DNA from: Amborella trichopoda
Lineage: Eukaryota > Streptophyta > Magnoliopsida > Amborellales > Amborellaceae
DNA: 64,000 nucleotides
Assembly: GCF_000471905.2 (NCBI RefSeq)
Contig: NW_006499912.1
Location: forward strand, 3,740,938 to 3,804,937
Direction: 5' to 3'
The position numbers were made by a program, and so were the translations under genes. The notes beneath the pieces were generated by a model. That model saw only the letters and a program-made list of their open reading frames with translations. It was not told where the DNA came from and searched no databases. Shown one piece after another: positions 33,515 through 45,514 of this stretch. Position 1 is the first letter of the stretch. The number at the start of each line of letters is the position of its first letter.

Positions 33515-35120
33515 CAACTCAAATCATCATTATCATCATCCTCAGAGCTTTTTCCTAATTATTTGGGATCTAATCCGTCATTCTGGTCTGTTAATTGCCA
33601 TACCCTCAGTGAGGCCATAAGTTCATATATCTTTTCTCACTATTTCCTACCATGTCCTTTTAGGCATGTCTCTTGTCCCTTTTGGGCCTTCCACTTGAAC
33701 TAGCTCACTAACATGTTTATACTGGGTTTGTGCTACACAGTCAGCCCACCGTAGTCAACTTTCTCTCATCTTATTGCCTAAGTTCTTTCTAATTATTTAT
33801 TTGGAATTCTATCTCTTATTGTTTTGCTACTCATCCATCTCAGGTACATTCATCTTATGAGCATGTTGCTTTTTAATTGTCAACATTCCACTTGTTAAGC
33901 AAAGCTGGTTTCACATCTAAGTTCTTTCTAATTATTCATTTTGAATTCTATCTCGTATTATTTTGCTACTTATTCATCTCAGGTAAGTATGTTGTTTTTT
34001 AATTGCCCAACATTCCGCCGATTAAGCAAAACTGGTCTCACATCTATCCTATCTTCAGCTTCATTAGTTTGCGGCGATCACATAAAACTGCAGTTGCACA
34101 TCTCCACTTCGCCCGCCCAGTTCTAATTATATGTGCGACATCTTCATCAATCTCTTCATTTTCTTGGATTATCAGTACGCTCTTTTTGGTATTTTTTGGC
34201 TATTAATGTTACCAATTTCCTCGTCTCTACTCTTATTATTACTTAATTTACATTTGAAATGCATTAGTCCGGCTAATTTAAAAACCTTTAGATTCTAGAG
34301 CATCTCTCAAAATTTTTAGTTTTGTGTCGACAATGTTGCGGGTCTCATCGATCAAAACTATGCCGTCTGTGAACAACATACACTATTATACCTCATCTTG
34401 TAGGTGCTTGGTTAAGTCGTCCATAATTAAGACAAGGAGGTATGGGCTCAACGCTGATCCTTGATATAGACCTATGGTTAACGAAAGCTCATTCGTCTCT
34501 CCACTAATGATTCACAAACTAGTCAGGTTGCCTCATACATATCTCTCACCAAGTCGATGTAGTATGGGGGACTCATTTCTTTTCCATCACCCACCAAATT
34601 AAATCTCGATGTACTCTATCATAAGTTTTCACTAGTTCGATAAAGACTATGTGGAGGTCTTTACTTTTCGCCGTAAACTTCTCAATCAGTTGTCTAAGTA
34701 GGAAAATACCCTTAGTTGTTGACCTCCCTAGTATAAAACTGAATTGGTTTTCTAATACGCTCGTTTCATGCCTTAGTCATTGCTCAATCACTCTCTCCCA
34801 CAACTTCATAGTGTAGCTCATAAGTTTGATCCCTCGATAGTTCACATAATTATGTATGTTTCCTTTGTTCTTGTAATTAGGTACTACAATATTTTCTCCA
34901 TTTATCTGGCATTTTCTCTATTCTCAACATCTTGTTGAACAACTTGGTCAGCCAATCAATGTTGATCTCCCCCATGTACTTTCAAACCTTTATTGGGATA
35001 TCATCTGATCCTAAAGTCTTTGTTATCTTCATCTTCTTCAGATCATTTTTCACTTCTAATATCTTAATTCTTTGAATGTATCTATGACCGCCACCTCATT
35101 TATACCAACAATTCATTCCA
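33515..35120 (-). mobile_element. RTE LINE, 5'-truncated and decayed
   Basis: The minus strand carries the RTE 3' tail (complement ATCATCATTATCATCATCC), the 3' UTR block and degenerate ORF2 in the same order as the copy at 7740-10075. It can be aligned to that copy nearly throughout (for example the blocks at 34260-34330 and 34540-34720). An internal duplication of about 125 bp spans 33780-34030. Heavily interrupted. Confidence 0.85.
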
Positions 35121-35164
35121 TCACTACCACCTCATTTATACCTCTTTTGTTTGACTTGTGACAT

Positions 35165-35330
35165 TATCTATTTTTAGGTAATTTAGTGGGAATGATAGAC
35201 CGTTACCCGTTTTTGAACTAGTTAGTGGTTTTTTGAAGGTGTGAATAGGAATGTAAGCCACAATGTGCAACTGAGGTATGGAGTATGCTACCACTACGAC
35301 CTCAGCCCTAACTCATTTGACTCGTGACAT
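35165..35330 (-). mobile_element. tRNA-derived SINE (family with L1-like tail)
   Basis: The reverse complement reads GGGCTGAGGTCGTAGTGGTA, an A-box-like start. It then runs co-linearly with the copy at 37299-37457 (CCTCAGTTG...ATTGTGGCTT; CACACCTTCAAAAA; CACTAACTAGTTCAAAAACG) and ends TCCCACTAAATTACCTAAAA. Confidence 0.75.
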
Positions 35331-35964
35331 ATTCACATCATTTGTAAACCTTATTTTTTCCTCCAATCTTTCCACCAGGGAATCTAGTTTTTCTTCTCTC
35401 TTTTATCTGTTTTTTTTTTTTTTGTTCATTTAGTTTGATAAAATGGTTTTTTTTCTTTTTTTTTTTATTAAGTAGTTTGATACAAGATTTTGAGATATGA
35501 AAATGCCAAACTAGCCCTCAAAGGATAGTTGCTTTGGGAGTTTTAATTGGCCAAGATATTGTACTATTACTTTTAGTATCTACGTTTTAAATTTGCTTCG
35601 TGAGGAAGGTTTTGGGATATCTGACCAACAATAGAAATACATGTTAGCTTCTCTTAAACTAATTGATGATACACATTATTTCCCACCACTACATAAACTG
35701 CTATTATATTCTAATGGCATAGCTCCTCTTCGAGTATACTATGTCAGCTATTGAAATTCAACATGGCAGTTTCACATTAAAAAAAAAACCATTGCAGTTT
35801 CTCATACTTGAATTTTTAGCTGTTGGCTTTTGTGTTAGATTAGATGGATGGCTCAGATCATGACACCACATATTTATATAGAATCTAGATCAATCACATT
35901 ATCAATATTCTACTTTTGTTAAATATCAACAACATCCATCCAATCATGTGACCTCTCCCGTAAA

Positions 35965-36290
35965 GTGATTCAAGAAGGAACAAAAAGTATGTGAGAATGG
36001 AATAAAGAAAAAAAAAGGTCTCCCAACAAAGTATTTGCAATGAGAAGAGCCTTGGAAGGTAGAATAAAATTAAGATCAAGGGTTATGGTTTGATAATAGA
36101 GTGATTCAAGAAGGAACAAAAAGTATGTGAAAATGGAATAAAGAACAAAAGTCTCCCAACAAAGTATTTGCAATGAGAAGAGCCTTGGAAGGAAGAATAA
36201 AACTAAGGTCAAGGGTTATGAACTAGAATTCATGTAGTCGATCTCAATTAGTGGGAAAAATGCTCTGACCATGATGATGATGATGGTTTA
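35965..36290 (+). repeat. 136-bp tandem duplication joined to an RTE-type tail
   Basis: GTGATTCAAGAAGGAACAAA at 35965 recurs at 36101, and the units share about 90% identity. The second unit leads into GAATTCATGTAGTCGATCTC...AGTGGGAAAAATGC and (GAT)n at 36225-36290, the 3' end typical of RTE LINEs. Probably an RTE-mobilised or truncated copy with an internal duplication. Confidence 0.7.
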
Positions 36291-37298
36291 CGGTTGGAGA
36301 ATAGGGACCTAATTTTCTAGGAGATGCCTTTCTTTGCATAGTTGTGTTTTCTTAATGCTATACTGTTATTCGATAGTTGGTTTTTTAAGTAAAGCTGTTG
36401 TTACCTTAGCAGCTGAGAAAGCGTTTTCCTAGCCTTTTCTAGCACTCCCAAGTAATGTTGTGAGAAAAGTGCTCCACCTATTTAGGTGTGAAAGCGTATT
36501 CCCAGCTGAGAAAAATATCTATTGTCGAAAGCTTTCCCAGGGCTCCCGAAAATTGCTTTCATAGGAAACAAATGTGCCCTTCTTGTGATTTATTTTGTAG
36601 GAGATGCATGAGAGTCTATCCACATATAGATAAATACTATGCTGGTCAATGACATGATCCCTAATGGAACTGGCTGCATTGGAAGTGGTTGAGTTGTGTT
36701 AAGATAGCTCTCCTGATTTGCAACGCTCATCAGCTTGTAGTTTACGGAGTTTCATAGAGTGCACTTTCATTAGTCGCTAGGGGATATAGGGTAGGGCATT
36801 TGTATTCCTTACATGTCTTAATCTTATGTTACAAAGACACGGATACATGTCTCAGATTTTGCCATGGCTATGAGTGTCAAAGATGTCAACCTCCATTAAT
36901 CACTGGCAGTTACTCAGGAGCATGGATATCCATAACATATGCTAGTCCATGTTACAAAGACAGATATGTATGTAACTTTGTTAACTGTTGAATTATACGT
37001 TGTCAGCACCAATGTTCAAAAACTAATATAGTAATAAAACTTTTGTTGTTTAAGTGCTTCTTTTTTCTCTTCCTTTATGGAGAATGAGGAAATAGAGCCG
37101 TGTCGATAGATTTTAGTAAAAAGTTACATGAATTTAAGTAAGAACCATAGTTTCCCTCGTTTAATCTTCTCTACGTTCTTAATATGCTTGGGAAACACTA
37201 GAAATGGCACAATTCCTATAGACTTGATAATGCTTATGATCTTGTCAAGCATACACAAACTTTGTGGATTCTATATTTTTATACTATTTGAAATTTGA
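36291..37298. other. intergenic, nothing recognised
   Basis: No protein family, inverted repeat or tail motif was found. The frame at 36800-36991 is not recognisable. Confidence 0.4.
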
Positions 37299-37457
37299 TG
37301 GGCCGGGAAAAGGGTTGAGGTCGTAGTGGTAGTCCCCCCCATATCTCAGTTGTATGTTGTGGCTTTCATTTTCACTGACACCTTCAAAAATCACTAACCA
37401 CTTCAAAATGGGTAGAGGCCTGTATTTCCCATTGGATTATCCAAAAATAAATAAAAA
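37299..37457 (+). mobile_element. tRNA-derived SINE (family with L1-like tail)
   Basis: Begins GGGCCGGGAAAAGGGTTGAG, followed by GTCGTAGTGGTAGTC (A-box-like), and ends AAAATGGGTAGAGGCC...TTCCCATTGGATTATCCAAA then (AAAT)n. The co-linear copy at 35165-35330 confirms the unit. It lies about 165 bp beyond the PP2C stop codon. Confidence 0.8.
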
Positions 37458-37621
37458 TTTGGAGGGCCAAATTGCTACAATCTGCTGAAAGATTGTTAGG
37501 CACCTCTTATTACAACACAGCCATCATATTCTTCAAGAATTGATGGATTGTTTCTTTTTAACTTTCTATACGCCAAATGCATTTGTTCCAGTAATGATGC
37601 CAAAAAAAGGAAAAAAAGAGA

Positions 37622-40600
37622 TTAAACCTCATATGTGGTTGTTGTATATTCTGAACCTTCCTTTTCTTGCACGAAGAGGCAGACAACAGAACAATCATCA
37701 ACTCTGGATGATGGAAATTTGTGTTGCCATGCCTGGATTGCTGATTCCACAACATCTTTCGCAGCCGTTTCTTTGGTCTCAGCTGATGAAACTATTGAAA
37801 CCACCTCTGTATTACTCAATGCATCCCAAACCTGCTCATCGCCAAGAAGCAGCCGCATATTTGTCATGCGTTCAAGAATTATAAGCCATTCTGGTACGCA
37901 AAGAATACAGCATACGCACAATTCCAAGTTTAAAAAGTTATAATCTATGCACATTGTGTGTAGTTTATGTATTGTATTGTATAGGATCATATCCATCATT
38001 CTTTATGAAGGATGGTGGAGATGAGTCGTTCCTCTGCCTCCAATCCACCATTATTGGCCAAGGCAGGCCCGACTCATCGCTAACGTCCTGCGTAGGAGAT
38101 GGATCATTGAGATGAGGATATGTTATTACACATTGCTTGAGTTCTATAGAGCACTATTTCTTTTTATTGAAACCCTTTTGTGTGCCTAACCATATGCTAT
38201 TAGGCCGAATTGTTTTGTTTGCCCTTTAGGAGATCATATGTGTGTGAGTATGTTAGTGTCCACTAGCAGCATATTTCATGAGTGGTTGGGAAATTGCAGA
38301 TGCTATATGTGGGTGTGAATTACCCTTTCCCACAAAACAAACTTGTGAAAAAGCCCATTTTCCAGGGAAATGTTTCCTTAGTAGAACATTTTCTGAAAAA
38401 TCAAACGATCCCGGAAGCTAATTTGGCTTTCAAAAGAATGTGGCTATTGCATTAAATGCCACAGCAGAGTGACATAGGTTCAGAACAAGTGTCATCGAAG
38501 GAAAAGAGACAAAAAACTGGATTTCTAGATTCAAAATAAGTATCATAGAAAGAAAAGAGGCAAGAAAAGAACCCGAGATTGGACACTCCATACCCCATCC
38601 GAAGCAAGAATGACAAACTGGTCTTTGCTTGTTAGCTTATGATGTGTCACTTGGGGCACTGCACTTAGGCCAAAATCTTTGAGCTGAAAGTCTCCAAAGG
38701 CTCTTGCCATTGCTAGCCCTGGACTGTCCTCATCCGGCAGCCACACCCTTTGAATTTTTGGCTCCTCTTTTAGAGCAAATACACGACCATTGCACTGCCT
38801 TATTCTCTCTGCCTCCTCTACATTCACATCACACTTGTGTCAATCACATTGTGTCATGCCGAAAAACAATCGCAATTAAATAAAATCACTGATTTAATTT
38901 TTTGCACTTTGATATAAACTATGCATTACTTTACGTGTATTTATCAAAAAAAAAGAAAACATTTTGCATATGATTAAAATAGAGGGGGCAGGCTCTATAG
39001 GCAGTTCAAATCTCAGAAAAGAAACAATGGAACCATAGGGAGTGAGGATTATTTATATTCAACTTCGACTGTGGGAAAGACTAAATTATGCTGCGAGTAT
39101 CATTGTGTCAATCAACATCATTCCGTAAAATATACAAACTCTTCCCTCATCTTAATTTTTTGTAACAAAAATAACGGCCATCCATTATAGTGCCTAGAAC
39201 ATAGTTATCAAGACCAGACTAACGATTGGACTGTCGACCTGTGTTTTAGCTGATTTGGCTAGTGTAGTCTAGAGTGAAACAGGATTTGATAAAAAACTCA
39301 TCAAAATCAATGTTTGACCTGTTTTTGTTAGTCAGACAGGTGGTTTTGAAATAGACAAATTTTTTTTGTATGATATATTACATATCTTTAAATTATTATT
39401 CATATTTTTTTAATTATTTTAAATTAGTCAACCAACTAGTTTGACTGATAGTAGGATCAGTTTTAACTATATCAAACCCCTTAGTTTGATGACCAGGATG
39501 TTCTTGATAAACACTGGCTTAGAGATAGTCCCCACATTAAAGGCCTTTAATCATGGGATGGTAATTATGCAACAACCAACAAAAGCAATAACGGCCATTA
39601 CTTTCAAAATAATCGAAATAATGGGCGTTATGAAATAGAGATTCATATTTTACAAAACTACACCAACGGACTTTTTAAATATTTAGCCATGACTATGATC
39701 CACTCTTCGTCCCAGACGGTCCATCCAATTGATTGGACGGTGCTCAATCACTCTTCTGGCCCTGCTATTACCATTTTCTTTCCATATAATATATAAATCT
39801 TTATAAATTTAGGGAAAACACCATTTTAAAATCGTCAAATAGCCTCAAAACAAATAAACAATGTATCAACAAAGTAGTGACTTTAAAAGAATCATTTCAC
39901 TCAAGTTCCTCCTCAACTGCCCAAAATCATTAACAAAAATAGCTATTTTTGTAATTTTCCTTATAATGCAAGTGGGCGGAATTGACATAATACCCCCCCT
40001 TCATCCTAGGTTCCAAACTCAAAACAAGTTCAAAGAAAAAATACATATTCTAGACCAAAGAAAGAATAAAAAAGGGAAGTTTTATCATTTGGATTTCGCA
40101 ACTTAAGTTATGTCTAATTATCAAAATATCCCTGATTGTTCATGATTCTAATCTTAAATCAAAGGTATTATGGGCATATTAATACAAAATAGTTAATATG
40201 GTATTGGAATGAAATGGTCTTTTTAAAAACAACCACTACGCTGAAATGGCTGATTTGACCACCTCAGTTTTCTATGGGGCTTGGCTATGTTAATAATATC
40301 TTCCCTGAATTTCATCTTTTCATTTGTTTTTTAATGGCTTTAGGATATAATTATGCACCGTAAGCTTCTCTACCTATATCCAAAGTCAACACAATAAGGT
40401 CATGAACACCTCCATGTATTTATTCATTCTATAAGATAAACTAGTTCTCTTATCTTTCTACAAATTATCTTAAATAATATTTTTGTATCACCCATGTTAA
40501 GTAAACCTCTGCTTAGGTTCTTGTGGTATAGTTTTATATATTTTTAAAATATATACTCTTAAGCAAGGACTTAAAACAAAAAATGCTCTAAAGAAATCCC

Positions 40601-43525
40601 CCCCTAAAATAAAATAAAATAAAAAATCCCTTGGATTCCACTAATCTAATCATCTAAATTGACAGATTTTCAGTGAAGTATGCATCACCTTCGCTAATAA
40701 TCTCAAACATCATCTATGGAATATCTGCCAAAAAAAAATAACCATGCGATATGTTTTACTCACACCAGAAGTTTGATGCTTTAATATAAAAATTTAATTG
40801 TAAATTATTTTGACATCTTCATGCATGCATGATACTTACGAGGGACATTCGGCTTTTGATCGGTGGTTAATTGGATGGCTGTCAATGTTCCATCTTCCGA
40901 GATCGTTCCGAGCACCGCACGTGAGTCCCCGAGATTGGCAACAACAAGGTAACCCCCCTGTTTATATGAAAAGCATCACTGATAAGAAAATAAAGAGAAA
41001 AAATGGTTCAAAGTTTGAAGAAGCCTAATGTCTGTTTTCGGTTGTATTTGTGGTATACGTGTTCTGGTCTTTTACATATGGGAATTGCAGAGTGCAAAAT
41101 TTCATCATTCAAGCAGTATGATATAACTTCAATCGTCCCCCAAAACACCCTCAACCATCCTTTGTCCAGAATGAACGGTTAAAATGAACCTTTTCTCAGC
41201 TCTAGTGGATAACTTGAGCACAGGAATCCTTCATCTCAACCGTTTGTTGATTGTAGATGTTATATGCACCATACTGTCCATATGGAAAAGTATCATATCA
41301 TGTTATACTTCCCTTATAGCTATAGAAAATTATTTTCCCATGTTTCCAAGCCAAAATAAATAAATACAGGAAGAGTAGGCTGCAATTTCCCCCACCTCAA
41401 AGACCTCAAGACCTCAATTTCCCCCATCCATTGTAATAATGGAGTGGGATCTACCAACAGCTCAAGGTAATTTCTAGTGGGTCACTTCCTTTTCAATGGG
41501 CAGTGATTGTCTAAAGAATATGGTGAATGTGGACTGGATTATACTATCCATTTATAATTCATTCCGGAAGCTTCTGAAAAAAATTGTAACTACTTTGTCC
41601 TAATTATTATATGGGATTACATACAGTAAGACTATTTACTTTTGATAGTCACAATTATTTATAACCATCTAATGTGAAATATGATAGCTTAGATGTGTTA
41701 CAAATTCAAAAAAAAGTATTTGGAACTTCAAGAATAATCAATAGAATAAATGCAGTCATCCAATTTCACATCTAATGGTCAAGATTAATTGTGACCACCT
41801 TGAAAAATGGTAACCCGGTGCTGGTCCCACCTACGCAGGATTACGGGAGGGGTGAGCTGGAGACGGTCCTAACCTTTGGCTTTTTATGCATAACATGGCC
41901 GCTCTCAGGACTCGAACCCGTGCTATTATATTGGCTACCCGAGCCTTGTACTAAAGACAAATGATCTCATTGTATACTTTTCCTTACTATATTACTTCTA
42001 AGCTCCATTAGGCACCACGCATATCATACTTTTTGGGAAAGGGTTAGCTTAGGCCAAGGCTTTACAATAACAAGCCAGCCTCAAAACCCCATTGAAAAAA
42101 AATATAACTTAATACAGAAAACCCTAAAATTGATCATCTTGGCCTACACAATTATGAATATGAAAAATCCCTAAAAATATTGATCATCTCGGCCTACACA
42201 ATTATGAAAATGGAAAATCCCTAAAAATATTGTATTTTATTATATGGATTGTCCATTTTCAAGTGTTCACAAGTCAGGCAGATTGATCTATTTTTAGAGC
42301 TTTAAATTGCAAAATCAATAGTGGAAATTGACTTTCAGGCCATTAACAGTTTTTGGCATCAGAAATGTATTTTATAGCAAATACTATTATATTTTATTAT
42401 GATCCCACTCATTATGTTTTGTTAACAGCACTAGCTAGGTAGCATCATGTCATGTCATAACTGTAATAAAGTTTGTGTGTGAGTGAGAGAGAGAGAGGAC
42501 CTGTTTGATGATGGTCACAGCAGTGGTTCCACTAAAAGAGCAATCAAGATCATTGGAGAGTTTGAGGTTTTTGTCTAGGGCTTTGAATCCCCTGATGCAA
42601 GCTTCGTCCCATGCCTCAAATCCTTGTGAAAATCCATTCATCAACCCATCCCTCTGCCTCAGCAACATTGAAGGCAGCCACTCTCTCACTCTTTTGCTCA
42701 CCAAATGACCATATTGCCCATGACCATCAAACACCCCACAAAACAACCCATCTCCTTCCCCATATCCCTTTTTGTACCCATCAAAAAAACCAAGTCAAAA
42801 CCATCACAGTGAACTGATCACATTAAAATGCTATAAAATGAGGATAGTTTTGGTCTCTTTCTGAAAATTATCAGTGACTGGAGAAAATGTAAGCAAAGCA
42901 AGAGAGAGTTATAAATGAATCAATGTAGATATGACTTGTCTCTTCCAAAAAAAAGAGCCATTTATCTGCGGCCTCTAAAATAAATATTAAAATACGATTT
43001 GTACCTTTTATACTAAAAAATTACCAACAAGGTCAGTCAACCTGCGGTTCTTATGTTTTTCAAATTTGCCTCTCGGTCTGAGGATTCAGATTTCTTTAGT
43101 AGGCTACTGCCCTGAGTTTTAGGGATAATGGACTACTGCCCTGAGTTTTAGGGGTAGTGCCCAGGCGGACCGCTCCCTGGACTGAACAAAATCCATGTTT
43201 AAGGCGGTCCGAGGTCCGGAGCATGGATAGATAGAGAGAAGAAAGAGAATAGAGATATATATTTAGGTGGATAGAGGGTAAAGAGATAGAGATATATGTT
43301 TAGAGTGAGAGGATGAATGATGCATGGATTGAAGTGTACCTGGCACAGTATGAAAGCATCTTGGTTGCAACCTTTCCTTCCTTGTTGTGAATAAAAAGAA
43401 GCAAAGGAATTGAACCCATTACACACTAATCCTCCCTTCACAAAGATGTCATGCCCCTCTTCATCATAGGATGCCTCACTTATCAAATGAGTTTCATGTG
43501 CTGCACAGGACACACAGGCCCCCAT
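37622..43525 (-). CDS. PP2C-family protein phosphatase, complete, five exons, 334 aa
   Basis: Exons on the minus strand are 43525-43340, 42767-42501, 40957-40840, 38817-38594 and 37831-37622. All junctions are GT-AG and sum to 1005 nt. Motifs: NQDAFIL (aa 54-60), CGVFDGHGQYGH with metal Asp76, SFSGTTAV (139-146), VANLGDSRAVLGT with Asp162, GLAMARAFGDFQLKD, ILASDG|VWD with Asp264, and RVDD with Asp310/311. All residues expected to bind Mn/Mg are present, so it should dephosphorylate Ser/Thr. The start chosen is MGACVSC, not the in-frame Met 14 codons upstream, because Gly2 with Cys4 and Cys7 is a classic myristoylation/palmitoylation signal implying membrane attachment. The MGxCVS start and overall sequence are closest to plant clade E PP2Cs (At5g26010-like), by memory. 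Exon 4 uses an AG inside an otherwise open frame to make the Gln of VPQEAERI. Introns hold MITEs and a SINE. Confidence 0.92.
39200..39480. repeat. MITE-like copy starting CATAGTTATCAAGACC
   Basis: Shares its terminal motif and composition with the better-defined element at 48932-49257, but the second end is not clear (only a weak TTTTAACTAT near 39465). It lies in the PP2C intron between exons 3 and 4. Confidence 0.4.
41646..41798. repeat. MITE-like inverted repeat, TAGTCACAATTA ends
   Basis: TAGTCACAATTATTTATAAC...ATCTAATGTGAAAT on the left is mirrored by ATTTCACATCTAATGG...TTAATTGTGACCA on the right (about 45-bp arms). The same arm sequence occurs twice as a direct pair at about 45246-45290 and 45446-45490. 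In a PP2C intron. Confidence 0.65.
41806..41957 (-). mobile_element. tRNA-derived SINE with pol III B box
   Basis: The reverse complement contains ACGGGTTCGAGTCCTGAGAG, a B box matching the consensus (GGTTCGAGTCC, complement at 41909-41919). It runs through CCTGCGTAGGTGGGACCAGC to end ACCGGGTTACCATTTTT. This is the common plant SINE layout with a T-rich 3' end. In a PP2C intron, abutting the MITE-like repeat at 41646-41798. Confidence 0.75.
42050..42400. repeat. MITE family 1, copy in PP2C intron 2
   Basis: Shares the internal blocks of family 1 (TTGATCATCT(T/C)GGCC, TCCATTTTCAAGTGTTCACA, the stretch near AGAGCTTTAAATT). The segment containing GATCATCTNGGCCTACACAA is duplicated in tandem (about 42132-42232). 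The terminal repeats are degraded. Confidence 0.6.
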
Positions 43526-43799
43526 TAAAGCCAATAACTCTCTAAAGTTCTCTGCAGTTGACTCCAATTGCCTGTGATTTCCTAAACATGAGGAGAAAAG
43601 GGAATGAAGAAATCAACAAGTCACACATGCCAAATAAAGAGCTCCTGCAATAATACCAATTAAATGCTACAAAAATTTCCCTCCTATCCAGAAGGGCAGA
43701 AAATGACTAAAATACCCTTTCATGTACCGTAATGCCCCTTTCTTGGTCTCACCAAACCACCATTAGACTTTCTCATAGATAACCAACCATAAAAGGAAA

Positions 43800-44192
43800 A
43801 AGTTATATACAGTGTCAACTTTACACCATAGAAGTAAGGTGCACCTCAAATTTTCACTTGTAGCTGATATTAGAAAGCCCATAAATTGATCATCTAGACT
43901 TGGAGATGTATGAATATGAAAAAGATTTAAAACATGAAAATAGCGCATCTTTGTAACAAATTATCTGAACTAACTAATTTCAAAATTATAAAGTATTTAT
44001 AGCTATTCTCGATTTGAAACATTTTTTGAGCTTTGAATTTTATAATCATTGGTACAAATAGATTTTTAAGTTATCATAGGAGTTTCCGACATTGAAGCTA
44101 CTTCGTCCAACTGGTTTAGAAGCGCGTCTTACTTCAGTTGTCCAAGACTGACACCTTTTTCTAAAGATTTTGACACCTTATATAAACCACAC
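43800..44192. repeat. MITE family 1, copy about 275 bp upstream of the PP2C start codon
   Basis: The left end has AAGTAAGGTGCACCTCAAAT and the right end GCGTCTTACTTCAGTTGTCC followed by CCTTATATAAACCACACCC. Together these are the inverted termini of the family. The interior has the shared blocks ATTGATCATCTAGAC and AGATGTATGAATATGAAAA. It occupies the likely promoter region of the PP2C gene. Confidence 0.75.
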
Positions 44193-44204
44193 CCTAATCA
44201 AAAT

Positions 44205-44719
44205 GGGAAATGTTTCTATGTGACCCCAACAACATATAAGTTATATGGGACCCCACTTCTCAGCCGCTCGATCTGAATCGAACCGTTACGATTGTTTATA
44301 TCCTAATGTCATACAAAACACTATTTTATTTTTTATTTTTTTCTACAAAATACTTTTAGATGAAATTTTGGGCATCCCATCATAAAATTAGGGCGAATCT
44401 GGGAAAATTAGAAATAAATGACCAAAATACCTTTTAAATGTTTAGGGGTATTCTGATAATTGTTCATCATCGAAAATATTTTATTATTATTATTAACATG
44501 TGCGCCCCTATCAGATCTATGCATGCTCCAAATTTTGCTTTAAAATAATTTATATAATAAAAATTAAAAATAAAAACTTTAAGCCGTCTGATCAAGATCT
44601 GATGGTTAAAAGCTAATTTGTGACATTATAATTCTAGCCATCTTAACCATCTACTTAGATCTGAGACCAAAGGTCACATATTTTATATATGTAGGAGGGT
44701 CACATAAAAAAACCTTCCC
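44205..44719. mobile_element. MULE-like MITE with 9-bp target duplication
   Basis: AATCAAAAT (44196-44204) and AACCAAAAT (44720-44728) differ at one of nine bases. The termini GGGAAATGTTTCTATGTGAC and the complement GGGAAGGTTTTTTTATGTGA are inverted repeats. 515 bp, AT-rich, non-coding. Confidence 0.75.
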
Positions 44720-45514
44720 AACCAAAATACCCTTATGTATAAACATTTTTCTTGGAGAACTTGTAAGTAATTAAGTATCATGACTAGGGCTAAAATAACC
44801 CAAAACTCATTTATGTTTTTTTTTTAAAAGTTCACTTCTACACATGGGCACAATAGTCATTATACCCAAGGTTGATTTTGTCGTTGGTTTGGAGAAGTTG
44901 AGTATGGTGGGCAACCACATCGACGCACACAAACACTTGTCATCAAAACCCTAACACCAACACCACCTTGGAAGATATATTATTTTATCTATATATCATT
45001 TATTTAGGACTTTGTGGATAGCATGCTCCCGAAAGAGCATACTGTACACTCACTCGGGTTAAGAGTTGCTCAAGAGTTGTCTTTGATCTAAAGCTCGGGG
45101 ATCCGCTTAAGCATTGCTAGATGTTTGTTTTCGAAATTTAAGTTGGATTAAACGATCAGATTTATTAAATTAAAAATTTGTAGGATATTTGTTCAATTTA
45201 TGATGTTAATTTTCTGGCATTATGTAAATATGTTTGTTACATGGAGGTCACAATTGCTGATAACTATTAGATGTTAAATTGGATAATATGGGGTGTGACA
45301 TGAAATTCGAGAAATTATTTTTTGGGACTTTGAGTTTAGTAAATGACATATTCATAACTACCTGGTTTAAAATACAAGAGTGATTCTGACCTCTTTGTAT
45401 AAAAAGTAATTAATATACTATGAGACCATTTCATTTTATTACAAGAAGGTCACAATTACTCCTAGCCATTAAATGTCAAATTAGATGACTTTATATATAT
45501 ATATATATACACAC

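Noticed and set aside
41906-41922. Possible genuine tRNA gene from the B box CGGGTTCGAGTCC
   Set aside because: The surrounding sequence cannot form an acceptor stem or anticodon arm. The unit matches the common plant SINE layout instead.
43526-43567. Upstream in-frame Met (MESTAENFRELLAL) as the PP2C start
   Set aside because: Using it would bury the MGACVSC lipidation signal. Clade members by memory start at MGxC, so the downstream ATG at 43525 was chosen.
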